Shown one piece after another: positions 22,865-35,240 of a stretch of 64,000 bases of DNA (positions are counted from its first letter, which is position 1; each line of letters begins with the position of its first letter). Source of the stretch: Eonycteris spelaea (lineage: Eukaryota; Chordata; Mammalia; Chiroptera; Pteropodidae); NCBI GenBank assembly GCA_003508835.1, contig PUFA01000062.1, positions 3,448,001-3,512,000 of the forward strand, read 5' to 3'. Made by a program: the position numbers and the translations under genes. The notes below the pieces were generated by a model that saw only the letters and a list, made by a program, of their open reading frames with translations, was not told where the DNA came from and did not search any database.

Positions 22865-25800
22865 AACTGACAAGGTGCTAGTAATGACCCATGACTTACG
22901 TAAGAGCTACATTTCTATATTAAATAATTAAATGCAAACACTTTAGAAGTTTATTGTATAAGTATTTGGTCATCTCTGATATGGGATTTTATTGGTGGAT
23001 CAATATAATACATTTAACATTTTTAGTCTTCCCTAGTTGTCCAATTTATTTATTATGTATGTTGAGACAACTTGGAAAGTTATGTTTTTAGCTGATAAGG
23101 TTTGTTTTCCCATCAGCTGTCTAGCTATTTCTGCTGCTTTCATTTTCTACTACAGTGAGGACACTGGCTGCTACTTGGTTAACTAAGGAACTTAATTCAC
23201 TATTCATACTGAAGAGATGCACATACATAACCTTTCACAGAAAAAAACAAACAAAAAAGACCATGCAGAGCAACAGACAGCTCCTCGTGTCCTCACAGGA
23301 TTTTCAGGAGGTCAATAAGAAACTCAAAGAAAAAAGAGACAGAAATGTGAAATTAGCATAGGTCAAAAAAAAAAAAATTAAAGGAGACTAATCCTTCCAC
23401 TTTAAAAAGTAACTGACAGTAAATAAATGTTTTTGACCGTCAAGGACCTTTTGTATTAAAGAGGCTGAAAACAAGCTGTTTGTATCTGGTGGTATTATTA
23501 GCAGGATACTTCTTTTGAGAGAGTCTTGCTAGTTAAGGCTGTAAAAGGAGCAACAGATAAGGTGGAGTGCTCACAACTTAGCAACAGCTTGGAAAGTATT
23601 GTCAATAAATGCTCCAGTTTGAAACAGGTCCAAGCGATATGATGTGATAATATTGTACAATTGAAGCAGAATTTCAGTATCTAATCTTGGGATTAGAGAA
23701 GATCTGGGGTTCACACCACTGAAGCCATGTCCGGGTGGAATTTATAGCTCTTCTCCATTGATATTAATAACAGCCACAGATTAGTGGAGACAAACTGTGA
23801 TATAGTTTACTGTAACGTGTCTATGATAAAGTGTGGAAACTTGCTCTTCATACCAGGAAAAAAAATAATAATAATCCACCTCACAAAGTGTTGTAATAGA
23901 AACTAAAGCATCTGGTTTCCACTATCACCATGTTTTGTATAAATGTTTCCAAAGATCTACTTCTTTGATTATGGCCTTTGGTAAATTCATTTAAGAAAAA
24001 TTTGGCTCCACACCAATATTCGCCTACACAATGCCTGCACACGTGAGAGAGTCATGCACTAACCCAGCCTGTCATAGTTAGCTTAGAGTTGAGACAATTC
24101 GTATTTAGTTCAGAACAGGCAGACAAGAAGTGTGTAACCACGTCACAAATAGCTGGTCAAGAAGCCAGAGGGGAAGGCGAGGGGGTGACCAAGGGAGGAA
24201 GATGAGGATGAGTGAAGGAGGGAGGAGAGGAGAGGAATGGAGTGTGAGAGAGAATACAAATTGGAAACAGAAGCTTGAATGGGAAAATGCCATTTTAGAA
24301 AGTAATCTTTTGAATTCTGCTTTTTAAGTTGTGCCTAGAAGCTGTCCAAACTACAGCCAAATAATAAGATTATGTCTGAGTCCTGCCCCTAGCACTGTCA
24401 GGCTTGGTTAGTGTGATGTCTATAATGTATCTGGTGCGGTTACTTTTTGTTTTGTAGCAGGAGCAGGAATCCTCTACGTTCGACATAAATTGTTTACAGG
24501 TTTTGTTTTTTCATTGCCGAATTTGCGTGGAAATTTCAAAGTGAATATTTTTACTTTATAATATATGTATACATTTTTAGCCTAACTTATAGATACAACT
24601 ACTCCAACAGAAATGAATACGACTACATACAACCAATAATATCTTTCATGAGAGTTATGGGAGATTTCATGTGTTACAGTAATCTTACACCAGCATGAGA
24701 GAATCTTTTCTCATTTTTCTATTAGAACTATATCATGGCATTGTTTTAATAATATTAATAATTAAGAATGTTAATAATAATAAAACCAACAGCAAGAAGA
24801 GAATAAGGTTATCCTTGGAAAGCTTAATTTGATGCCTCCTATATTTTTCAGACTACTTTTTTTGTCCTTTTCTTCATCTGATCTCAGAGGATGTTTGTTT
24901 AGAATTTCAACACACATAGCTATTAGAAGAAAACAGATTTTGGCTAGGAGTATGACACTGACATTAATTTTCAAGTTAAAGATTTTACTAATTCTTTTTC
25001 ATTTTTTTTCTATTGTGGAAAAACCGTTTTATTTTCTAAGAATGTTTATAAGACTAGTTGGTAAATGTTGGTGGCTTCTAAATGGTCTACACTTCAACAT
25101 GTTGCTATTAACAGTTCTAATACTTTTGGCTTGATAGATCCATAAAGGAATGAATAGCTCATTATATGGGCCTTATTCTTAGGAATGGCAATTAAGACTA
25201 AGTCCTGGATTGGACGCAATTGGAAAATATAAAATTCACGTTCCTGATGAAAATGGGTGTATGCTTTTATTTCTAGTCTAATCACTTTTTTAAAGTGATT
25301 TAAAAAAAATCTAAAAATTACACTTAAACTTGGGTGTACAGTCACAGTCTGAGACTGCTTGCATTGCCTAACATCCAATGAGATATCAAATAGTAACAAC
25401 GTCAGTTATTTTTGCTGTTATTCTTACTGTTGTACAGAACACATTTTGATAAAAAGCAGTGATAACAATGAAAGAATCCAGAGATAAAGTTTTTCTGGGA
25501 TTATTGTTCTTGGTCACTGTCTTTAGCGCAAATTCTAAATTCATCTACAGTGTTCTGACAGGATTTTGTAATGAATTAGCTTCCAACATTTTACTTTTCT
25601 CAAACAAAGACTCTTGGAACTGTCGTCCATCTAGCCTGTAAATCTGCAGAATTTCTTTTTTTGTCAATAGGCACGCGGAAAGCCTTAGAAAGACATATTT
25701 ATTTCATTTATGAAAAATTAAATCCAGATTTAAAGCTCTCACCCACTACTGTTGGCTCTCTTTAGAATGATCCTGGGTGGTGCTAGGCCCCAGGAAGCAT

Positions 25801-26365
25801 TGTAACATGTGTTGGCAATCTTGCAAACCAAATTTAGAGTCCCTTAGATTCAATATCAGGATATTTATTAGGAGTAATGCTTGCCTTGAGCTCTTTCTGT
25901 GGGTTGATGGTAAACCACTGGCAGTGTTTCTAGGGAGAGCTTTTCTTGTTTATCACTGATGATGTTTAATGCAAAACTAATCCACTTCTTAGGACATCTC
26001 ACTAAGGACAAGTCTCTCTATTATAGCAAGAAGTCTTAACTATGGTTTCTAATTGGGCTATAGAATTATGGTCCATATCTTCTTCGTAGCTTTCATTTAT
26101 ACAAATGAGCATTATTTTGAGACAACAGAAAAAGATGAACTGAAAGTAATTTTCTCTTGTTATTTATGACATCTCTGTACTTTGTTTCAACTGTACTTAA
26201 TTTGTTCTGAATTACTCTTTGAAACAATTCTTACTATTTTCAGCCTGGAGCCAATCATAAATCAAAAACTGCAAAAAGAGAAGATCTTTTTTGTTTAACA
26301 ATATTGATTTACTTATCCCACTTAATGTGCTTAATGTGCTGACAAATGTTTAACTGGCTCTGCAG
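22865..26365. other. Long stretch without recognised genes or repeats
   Basis: Mostly unique AT-rich DNA. A purine-rich block lies at 24165-24255 (GGAGGA/GAGAG words). Two 101-codon frames (24829-25134 plus, 25094-25399 minus) are hydrophobic by AT composition and have no domain. Confidence 0.45.
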
Positions 26366-26412
26366 AAAAACAAAACAAAACAAATAAAGCAAAATAAAAC
26401 AAAACAAAACAA
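26366..26412. repeat. (AAAAC)n imperfect microsatellite
   Basis: Eight or so AAAAC-like units, two altered. Possible expanded A-tail of an unrecognised retroposon. Confidence 0.88.
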
Positions 26413-26699
26413 TTTTGTATTATTTCAAATAACCAGGGTATAAATTCCCCCACCATGATCAATTCCAACCTAACAACCTGATGTCATCTGGCTTTAATAG
26501 TCCTAAAAATTAAACTATAGGTTCTAGCAATGGCTGGCTTCCACACACCACTTGAAAAATACTGTGTGGTATATAAATCTTCAATGTTATTAATTGCAAT
26601 CTTTTTCTAATTAAAAAACTGAAAATTATGCTAACCTTCATGAGACTATAACAATGTTCTCTACAAGAGAGGATTGTTTGGAATGACCAGCTCTTTGAG

Positions 26700-26880
26700 C
26701 TATGTCATAAAGTCCTGGAATTTGGGAGTTGGGAGGACTTTTGAGAATCTCTGGTTCTACATTTTCATGTTAAAGGAACTGAAACCCAGAAAAATAGATT
26801 AAGTTTTTACAAGGTTATAATGGCAGCAATAGGACTCAAACTGCATCTACTGGGCCTCAGCTCAGAGTTCTTTCCATTAC
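26700..26880 (-). mobile_element. MIR-type SINE, minus strand
   Basis: The plus strand shows 'ttaaaggaactgaaacccag' (26770 on), 'ttacaaggttataatggcagcaataggactcaaactgcatct', then 'agttctttccattacctta', the order of a reversed MIR-family SINE. The upstream part ('cctggaatttgggagttggg') suggests the MIR3 or related variant. Confidence 0.6.
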
Positions 26881-27324
26881 CTTATCCTTTTTTTTAATTA
26901 ATGACTCAGAGATAATTTTAAGTTGCCTGAGTTTTCCTCGTCTTGATAGAAGTAGTTTGCTGCTCAGTTGTTATAATCAACTGTTAAATCTCAGGAGAGC
27001 AAAGGCATGGGTCAGGAATAATTCTCCCTTCTTTAGTAAATATAAATAATGATTGTACAGTCTAAAGTAAATTTTGCAGAAGGAATATGTGCCCTTGTAA
27101 CTACGATGTTTCTATTTTACCGCTTCAGATCTCAGCCAAACAAGCAAATAAAAGGCATATCTTTTAATCCACAGTTTTGACCATTTATAAGTTTTAACTA
27201 GAAACTCATTCTATATTTCTGCTATATACCTAGTATCTACCTTTTGCTGTTGTTACCCTGTATAAATCTTCCACTACAATATTATTAGATTATTTACCTC
27301 CAAGTTAGTTTTCATCATAATACT

Positions 27325-28120
27325 TCTTTGTTTAAAATGAACAACAAAAAACTTCACTGCCTTTCATCCAACCAGTAAATTCAACCTTCTTACCCTAAAC
27401 TGCTGGTGACAAAGATCAACAAATATTTCGCTTACTTCTGTCCTTAGTGCTACCACAGTGCCTGGCCCAGACCCATATTAATAATCCCCTTATGTACATT
27501 GCCTTGTGTACCCACATGCTCTGTAAGTGGGAACTATGAGGAAGTTACTTTCCCAAGGACTCACAGCCAGTTAGTAGCAATGCCTTGATTCATAGTCAGC
27601 TTTTCAGATTATAATGAATGCTATACTACCACACTACCACATCATACTACCTACTGAATATTTTTGACAGCCTGGCCCAGTATGGAATGTTCTCCTTAGT
27701 TTTGTCACAAGCCCATCTCCTTAGGGTTGCTCTCTCTAAGTCTCTGGGTAAAGTTTTGACTTCAGGCCCCTAGTCCTCTCATTATGATCTAAATAGGCTC
27801 TAGAAATTCTCTATGTCTTTGCTAAAACTGTTTCTTTTGCCCTTGTCATTGAAATTTCCCTTATGAGAAATTAAATTATACTTGGTCACTGTCTTCAACA
27901 TCCTAAACTGTCTTAAAGGCTATCCATTAACTACCTCAGCCTTCTCAGAGTTCTTTCCTATTCTGAACTCCAGACACTACTTTGTATATCTGGTTGTCAT
28001 GTCAGGCTTCCCCAAGCAGTTTAGATCACTTTGAATGGGGACAGTGCATTATGTGTCTTCATATTATCCATTGTAATCTGTGTAATGCCATACCTTTTTA
28101 AATGTTTATTCAGTATACGT
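27325..28120 (+). mobile_element. LINE-2 fragment, plus strand, interrupted by a MIR
   Basis: The left piece has 'aaaaaacttcactgcctttc' (27346 on) followed by 'aaattcaaccttcttaccct', the end of L2 ORF2 and the start of its 3' region. The right piece ends with 'gaatggggacagtgcattatgtgtcttca' (28032 on), the L2 3' region before its terminus. A MIR lies between, so the L2 is the older insertion. Confidence 0.5.
27475..27655 (-). mobile_element. MIR SINE, minus strand, nested in L2
   Basis: Plus strand carries 'tgaggaagttactttcccaaggactcacagccagttagtagcaatgcc' (27537 on), the reversed MIR core and B-box region, then 'atgaatgctatactaccac' at the A-box end. Splits the surrounding L2. Confidence 0.75.
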
Positions 28121-29022
28121 TGATGATAATTTTATTTGCCAATAATGAATAACTTTGTAGGCATTTCACTGCACCTGGAAAGTGAGATCCGGAAAGGAGC
28201 ATTGCATTTCAAAATGCCTTAGACATTTTGAATGTCAAAGTTGAAGGAGATCTGATAGAGACAAAAAAAGAACAACTCACCTGGGAAAAGAAAACTATCC
28301 TAAGGACACAAACTGAACATTTCAGAGTGAAGCAACAGTAGCAGAAACCTAATGGGATTAGAGTGGATAACAAGCTAAATGGGAATCAGCAGCTCGCCTT
28401 TATGAACCCTGCATAAATAAAAACACAGAGGGCAAGAAGTCTGTGCTCGTCTTACCAGACTTTGCATAGGTCAAGCTTTCTCAGAAATAATCCCCTATTC
28501 TGAATTGTTTTCTTTCCACTGAAGTGATGAGAAAGGGACTGCAACAGCAGGGATTTAGATGATATACTCGAAAGATAATAGAGAAGAGAAGAACATAAAA
28601 CTCATCCGGTTTTCTGCCCTCTGAAAATCATTTAACCCATAGCCTTGATTTTACAAAGAACTGCTCTCAAACCAAACCAGAGTGGGTGTGTCAGCCTTGT
28701 CTACAGTTTCTTTACAGTTCACAAAACTTCGTTGTCAACACTGTTGGCTGTACAAAGCTGATGACCACAAACTGTCACACAAGAATCGATCTCTTTCTGT
28801 ACTGCCATCTTCAAAGGATGGGTCATTTGAAAGAGCAAAAGTCAACACTGTGGGCCGAGGGAACTCCTTGATGAAGACCATATTTTTGTTACTTTAAGGA
28901 AATCCTTGTCCTTTGCTTTTGAATTGCAAAGTGAAACTGCTTTCAGACCTCTGAAGCTAGTACACTTAATGAAAAAGACTTCACGTGGAATGGTGACCAC
29001 TTTAGTCCTCTGAGGAAGCCTC
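28121..29022. other. Non-coding stretch, partly unique-looking
   Basis: The part at 28680-28880 is less AT-rich and has overlapping 61- and 71-codon plus-strand frames plus nuclear-receptor-like half sites near 28817-28842. I see no exon signals and no known repeat; it might be a regulatory element. Confidence 0.4.
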
Positions 29023-29085
29023 ATTGGGCTGCATGATGGTGGTGACTAGTACTAAGTATTGGGCTGCGTGATGGTGGTGACTAGT
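29023..29085. repeat. 35-bp tandem duplication, two copies
   Basis: Copy 1 begins at 29023 and copy 2 at 29058. The first 28 bases of each match with one difference (CATG versus CGTG, a CpG-type transition); the last seven of copy 1 are a spacer not kept in copy 2. The high identity implies a recent event. Confidence 0.92.
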
Positions 29086-29194
29086 ATAATGCTTAGGAAT
29101 TTCTTCAGTTTCGCTTTTCCTACTATGACTTGTTTCATATAGTTCTATAGTAAATATTTAACTAACCTTTATGAAGATTTGGCAACATTACAGG

Positions 29195-29350
29195 CATTTC
29201 ACACTCATCCATCTGATAACTACCTTTTGAAGTGCTATTATTATACTTATTTTAGTAGATGAGGAAACTGAAGTAAAGTATCTATCCAATCAGAAAGAGC
29301 TAATAAAAGCCTACTGTATGCTCTTTCTACTGTATTACTGAGCCCACTTA
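29195..29350 (-). mobile_element. MIR SINE, minus strand
   Basis: Plus strand shows 'ggcatttcacactcatccatctgataactacc' then 'ttattttagtagatgaggaaactgaagtaaagta' (29248 on), the reversed MIR 3' half and core. The B-box end is poor. Confidence 0.75.
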
Positions 29351-31144
29351 ACCTTCTCTTTGATCAAGTCAGTGAATTTGATCATAAATGCTCAGATTTT
29401 TTTTGTAAGCTAAGGCTTATAGTAAAAACTTGCCTCAAAAAAAAAAATAGTGTGTCACATGCTTTCACTGATAAGTGGAAAGAGTCTAAATGAGACAAAA
29501 ATAAAAACAGCTACAATGTCTCTTGTACTTCTTTAAAATAGAAGATGAGAGATGTTAAAAGTATATTACTGAGAGGTTCTTATTAGGACAAAGCACTATA
29601 AAGTTACAGTGAGGAATCCTTTTAAGAATCACGTCTAATAACTCCAATTTTAAACATTGGAATTCCATAAGCACTATTTTTATTATTAGCATCATTACTA
29701 CTATAGTTTGTGTTTTTACCACCTTGTTGTCATAATTTTCATGTTCCATTAATGCTCTGCCACTTCCTTGAAGTGTTTGCCATTTCTCTCCAATAGGTCT
29801 AATGGTGGAGTAACTTTACACTAACCTTTCTTAAATGGCTATTCCTTGACATACTAATTTTTCACAGGCTAAAACTGCAGCCTGTTAAAAGTAAATGCAT
29901 TCCTTCCAGGCTCCAATGGTGGATTCAAGCTTAGATGACCACTTGACATTTTGCAGGCATTGATGAGGTGCTGTCCCCACTCTGGAAATAATCTAAACAC
30001 TGATCCCAATGAATGAGGGGAACCCTAGATAAGAAGAGAAAATGTGTTTACAGACGTTTTCAGGTCATTCAAGCTGTTTTCCTGAAGGCGAAATACTTAT
30101 ACTTTTAGAAAGAAGGATACAGGCAGGAAAGAACAAATTAAGTATTTTTGAATTCTCACATACAAATGACCTCTTGAATACCTTATTAGGTTAGTAAAAT
30201 GCAAAGCATATTTGTTTCCTCTTAGGTAATAATGAAGCTCATATTACTAGACGTGGGATAACATTAGATTGTACCAAATAAGATCTCCTTTCACTTTCTA
30301 AATATTCTGGCACATTTTTAAGAAATAAGCATCCATTTAAAATATGTGACTACACTAGACACTTGCTTTGGATTTGATTAAAAATTCTGTCATTTTTGAA
30401 ATAAAGTTGTATAATGATTATTATGTTAATATGAGGCTTTAATGCTTTATAATTCATGCACTAGGAGGTATAATTTAACTGTTTACACATCTAGCAAACT
30501 GAAGTTCTTATCTCAGCCTCAGCAAGGTATTTGTTCATTTCAATGGTATTACAGGTTCAAAATTCCAGGCAACATGTAACTTTTCTAATATAGAAGAACA
30601 GGAACTATATATTCATGGACATATGTTTGTTTTTTAAGAATTTATTTTAGGGAGCTTTGCAGTCAGGCAGAAAATTTTTCTAGAATGCAATTTCTACTAG
30701 AATGAGGATTTTTGTCTCTTTAGGTCATTGATTTATCCTTAATGTTAGACATATGGTTGATGCTTAGCAAATACTTTGGAACAAATGAAAATTCAGTTGA
30801 GGAATGTTTTTCAACACAGTTTAGGAGACTATGTCTGGTCTGACTTGCTCAGCGAGGCAATGGTATAACCTCCTCCACATAAGGATACATGAGACTTTGT
30901 TAGATAAATGCCATTGTACATTCGAATCATAGGAGTAACACTCTACCCTCATTAAACAAAACCTTATGACTTGGTTTCCCATGCTGATTGCATATAGGTT
31001 AAAAATATCATAATCTGAAGATAGGTCCAGTGTTCAGTTACTTTGGAAATCACTATTCCTTTATATAAACTGGTAAACTAACATCAGTGTTAGAGTTAGC
31101 TATTTCTAGAACATGGTCATGTTGGTCTGTCCTAGAAGACAGTC
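29351..31144. other. Non-coding stretch, one short L2-like trace
   Basis: A likely L2 3' terminus trace lies at 30736-30790 ('tgatgcttagcaaatacttt'). The rest is unmatched. Confidence 0.4.
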
Positions 31145-31500
31145 TATATGTGGACCAGTGCAATGTACTAAACACTGCATAGGAGTAGAAAACAAATAGA
31201 CTACTGTTCTTCTAAGAGGAAGTCAGATTGAGGCATGCAATGTTACTTAATCTTAAATAAACTGTTTACTATAAATACATATTAGTGGTACAAAATGTGT
31301 ATATGGGGGCTAAGAATAATAGAAATTAAGTTAAGGAAGGCTTCCAGGAAGAAGAAAATGAAAATAGGTTGGCTTCTAAGAAAGAGGAGAATATCACAGG
31401 CAGTGAAAATTCTATGAATGCAAGCTATAAAAATGGAATAGAGAGGCTCTATGAAGGGTGGATCAAGCAGATTTGCTTAAACATAGTAAAAGTCTGTTAG
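31145..31500 (-). mobile_element. LINE-2 3'-region fragment, minus strand
   Basis: The plus strand follows reversed L2: 'actaaacactgcatagga' near 31169, the hallmark 'aaggaaggcttccaggaaga' (31336 on), 'aggagaatatcacaggcagtg' (31386 on), then a 'gaatgcaa' block. Collinear over about 350 bases. Confidence 0.68.
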
Positions 31501-31654
31501 AAAAAAATTAGATATGAAATAAATATGACAGATACAATGAACAAACTTATTATCAAAAGTAGAAGGCAGTGGGTAGAGAGGCTTACATAGCATATTATGA
31601 TTAAAATGATTTTGAAGAGTAATATGTAGTTTTGTAATCACTACTACGTGTTTT

Positions 31655-32212
31655 GGTTATTTATTGATACATAGCAAGCCACTTCACCACAAGTGGCTTA
31701 AATTAGGAATATTTAATTATTTCTCATGTTTTCGTTGAATGGCTAAGGCTCAGCTTCATGGTTAATCTGGTCTCACTAGGGGTCACTCATGTGTTTGTGG
31801 TCAAATGGTGGCCAGAAATTGAACATCCAAGATGGCCTCCAGGGCCTTGGGAGGGATGACTGGAAAATTGGGTTTGACTAGGGAAATAGAATGGCTAGGT
31901 CTCTTTGCTTCTTCATGTAGTCTCAAAGGCTCACTCCCTCTTTGTGGTCTTTCCACGTGTTTCTCTACATGGTAATTTTCTATCAGATTAGTTGGACATA
32001 TTTCATGGTGGCTCACGGTCTCCCAAAAATGTGTGAAAAGAAGCTTTCAGGCCTTTACTAAAGCTCAGGCTCAAAATTAGAATACAGCATCACTTCTACA
32101 ACGTTCTATTGAAGGCAGTCACAAGGTCACCCCAGTATCCTATGTGGAAAGAGATTACATAAACATCAAAAGTTCATTGAGGGCCATTTTTGGAAACTAT
32201 CACCATAGGTGA
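31655..32212 (-). mobile_element. Ancient LTR, ERVL/MaLR class, minus strand
   Basis: Plus strand begins with a 'ttatttattgatacatagca' block and 'caagtggcttaaa', the reversed 3' end common to MLT1/MLT2-type LTRs. It continues with 'gtcaaatggtggcc', 'atggcggctcacgg'-like and 'catcacttctacaacgttctattgaaggcagtcacaaggtc' (32088 on), and ends with 'tgagggccatttttggaa'. The whole LTR appears present without internal sequence. The subfamily is uncertain. A 71-codon minus-strand frame inside it is incidental. Confidence 0.65.
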
Positions 32213-32756
32213 TTCCAATCATTATCATGCTCATCAATATCATCACACTGCAGTATAAACAACAAACAAGAAAATATTTTTAAATGATGTGATAGCCCTG
32301 AATATTTTTACCACTATTCCCAAAATGCTTCAACCTCACTCAACAGACTCACTTCCATTTGATGCGCAAAGGAGGTGATACCAAATGTTAAGGTTTAGTT
32401 TATTAAATTTGAAGGGCCATGATGTGCTCTATTTCAGAAAGTGATGTACATTGTCGTTGATGTGCTTGAAATGCCCTGGAGATGGAGAGTGTGCAACCAT
32501 TCACATGGATCACAAAATGAGTATGCTCCCCAGCATTGTTCAGTGTGACCAATGGGTACTGTCAAATTTACAGTCCATTACTTCAGACGATTTCAGCATA
32601 AATTTTATATATTCAGCATCTAGACATCCATCTTTTTTTCTCTTATTTTGTTATTTATGTTTTTGTTTAAACTAGTATGTGATATAGAAACTGTAAAGGT
32701 ATTTCTTCATCTAAGTATATACTTTATGCTTTGATTGATTAATTTGCCAAGGAGTG
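32213..32756. other. Non-coding stretch, nothing recognised
   Basis: A 74-codon plus-strand frame (32451-32675) has a few cysteines near its start but no recognised domain. Confidence 0.5.
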
Positions 32757-33005
32757 ACATATTTTAGTGTCAAGAGCTCTGGACTTTAAACCAGAAGTAT
32801 AGGAAATAAGACCTGAATGCATATTGTTATTAGTTGTGCTACTGTAAATAATTACTAATTCCTCTAAATTTGAATATAGCTGTGTAACCTTAAAAGTCAT
32901 TTGTTGCCATCAACATGTTTCCTTTTCTATAAAACAGGAATGATGATCCTTAGTTCTCACACTTCTGTGAATCTAAAATGAATGTGCAAATTTGATATGC
33001 TAAGT
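32757..33005 (+). mobile_element. MIR SINE, plus strand, with internal insert
   Basis: Starts with 'agtgtcaagagctctggactttaaaccagaag' (32766 on), the tRNA-derived A-box area, and later has 'agctgtgtaaccttaaaagtcat' and 'cttttctataaaacaggaatgatgat'. About 60 extra AT-rich bases separate the two halves. Confidence 0.68.
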
Positions 33006-33332
33006 AGTTCCATGTAATTAAATTTGTGCAAGTACAAGGTAGTGTTAATGATAATCTGTAGCTGAATTAATGATTTATAGTTAATGTTAGAAATCACCTC
33101 AATTATATCAACTGATCAGTATAATGATATTTTTGGCATTGTTTATATATTAAGATATCTTAAAAAGTTGAAGATTGAGGTAAAGACTTGAACATATAAA
33201 AAGCAGAAAAAGAAAATTTTCTTTGGAAACAGACTTTACTCAATCACTCTTAGCTACTCAAAATGTCTTTATTAATTTATCATTCTTTTTAAAATTTTTA
33301 TTATTCACCTGTTACATGCCAGACATACTGGC

Positions 33333-33541
33333 CAGCACTGCTCAGTAGAGCTTTCTGTGACGATAGAAATGTTTACATGGGTTCAGTAAAGCAGTCATCT
33401 GCCACATTTAGCTACTGAGCACATGAGATGCGGCTCTTACAAGTGATGAATTGGATTTTTAGTTTTATTTAATTAAAATTAATTTAAATTTAAATTCAGG
33501 TAACCATATATGGCTGGAAGCTACTGCATTGAATGATGAAG
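33333..33541 (+). mobile_element. MER3-like hAT DNA transposon (MITE)
   Basis: About 209 bp, the expected size. Left end 'cagcactgctcagtagagctttctgtgacgatagaaatg', then 'gccacatttagctactgagcac', 'gtgatgaattggatttttag', and an AATTTAAATTTAAAT block, with a right end that mirrors the left weakly ('ctactgcattgaa'). Non-autonomous; needs a transposase in trans. No clear 8-bp target duplication survives. The name is from memory. Confidence 0.75.
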
Positions 33542-34310
33542 TATTAGACATTATCATTGTATCCTTGATTCTCTTTTGGGAGAATGATATCCTAATTCTC
33601 TTTTAAGAAGCAGTGAATTTGGATGGCAATAGATCTTATTTGACTATACTCTTTGACCTTGTCTTTCTTTAGTTAAAGGCACACAGTTTCAAGGCTACTG
33701 ACAAATTAAGGGAGGCCATCTGACTTAAATGAGTGCTACTAATAACTGTTCTCTCTGAATATGCTAACCTCATGAGATTTAGTCTGATTTTCTTCAAACA
33801 CCAGCCAATATAAAAACAAACTAGTTAACTAACAGACTGAAAACTCAATGTCCTAATCATATTTTGAAAAAAAGAAATAACATACTAGATAGCAAAGGAG
33901 ACATTCTAAGTGAGAAGAGCTCAGTGGTTTCTTGAATCCACAGAGTCTTATATAGTATGATTTTCTAGCTTTGAGAATTTTCAAAATGTATTTTGTTATG
34001 TTTTTCCATTTAATTTTTAAACCTTAGGAAAATCCAGTGCATATGTTTCTGATCAGTATAGACATAACTCATAAAAATGTGTTTGGTAAGCATTGTTTTA
34101 AAGAAGTTTCAGAAATCCTGTGACTTTCGAATGAGGAGAAAGACTGCTTCAGTTTAACTTAAAACTCCCATCTGTCCAGAGGTGCTTTCACATCAAGTCA
34201 GGCTGTTCACCAGGCTATTCGAGTGCTGAGACAACCCACCCTTCCATAGCTAATATACTAATGTTATTAGTTAAGAATGTGTTAAGAATATGACCCGAAA
34301 GAGGTTAAAA
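33542..34310. other. Non-coding stretch, nothing recognised
   Basis: Unique-looking AT-rich DNA. Confidence 0.5.
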
Positions 34311-34314
34311 ATCA

Positions 34315-34450
34315 CCTAGCTCTTCCTGTCAATGTTAAAAATTAAGAAACTGTGGCTCAGAGAGTAAAAGCAACTAGTGCAAAGTCTTTAACATGGTTTA
34401 TGACAGAATTGGAACTCAAACTCAGACCATCTGGTCGCTTGTTTTCGGTT
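34315..34450 (-). mobile_element. MIR SINE fragment, minus strand
   Basis: Plus strand has 'ttaagaaactgtggctcagagagtaaaagcaactagtgcaaagtc' (34343 on) and then 'cagaattggaactcaaactcagaccatctgg', the reversed MIR core and tRNA-related part. Confidence 0.78.
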
Positions 34451-34679
34451 AACTTCCAACACAGCACACAGCCCCATCCTCATTCTTTACAGGTCAGTGT
34501 AGTGATAGATTAGAAAACTACTTCGGTTATTACTATCATATAAAGACACTTGTGATTTTACATACCTTTTCCTCTAATGATATATGATTTATTAATATTT
34601 TAATTAAACATGTACCCAAGTTATTGTCAAAAGAAAAAAATTATATTTTAATTGACATAAAAATAAAGACACTGATATT

Positions 34680-35240
34680 GGCATTCTAATGGGACGTTCC
34701 TCTTGGCAGCCGGCTGTTTTTGATCAAAGGTAAATGAAAAGAAGAAAAAATTTCCTAATCACTTTCCAGGGGAAAATAAGTGGAGCCATATTCCATATGA
34801 TTTGTTAACATAGAGGCTTATAGGGTGATATGGCATAATCCAAGGGATGAATTGTGTTTCAGTTCACACCTGATGCCATGAGATCCAATGGCTTTTTTTG
34901 GTTTTTGTTCTAGGGATTTTAGAGAAGAGGTGTCACTTAAACTCTTAAGTGCTATCAGTTTGTCTGGGCAATGTCTGTCTGAAGGAATCCTCCTGTCTCT
35001 AAATTCTTGTCTGGCTGTCATCAGTTCAATAGCGTTATAGCTCCCCTCTAAAAATTTATAAGCTCGCAAAGTTTGAAGCTGGGAAGATAAAATAAAAATG
35101 CCTATTGTGTAATCTTTCATCTGCTCGTTTCAGAGATGTTTACATGCGAAGGCTTTTTATACAGCAGCTACTCCAGCTCCTGACAACTTACAAATGCCTT
35201 CCAGATAGATTTAAAAATTTACCTTAAGGAGACTGAGGGT
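34680..35240. promoter_or_regulatory. Candidate conserved non-coding element
   Basis: No known repeat matches. Composition is more balanced than its neighbours and it holds a TCF/LEF-type word ATCAAAGG (34723-34730) next to scattered retained CpGs. A 100-codon minus-strand frame (34818-35120) lies here; it has no recognisable domain or splice context. This call rests on composition and motif texture only. Confidence 0.25.

Noticed and set aside
24165..24255. Purine-rich block as a microsatellite
   Set aside because: Units are irregular and there is no repeating period.
34818..35120. 100-codon minus-strand frame
   Set aside because: No recognised domain or conserved-exon signals; the block is better described as possible non-coding regulatory DNA.
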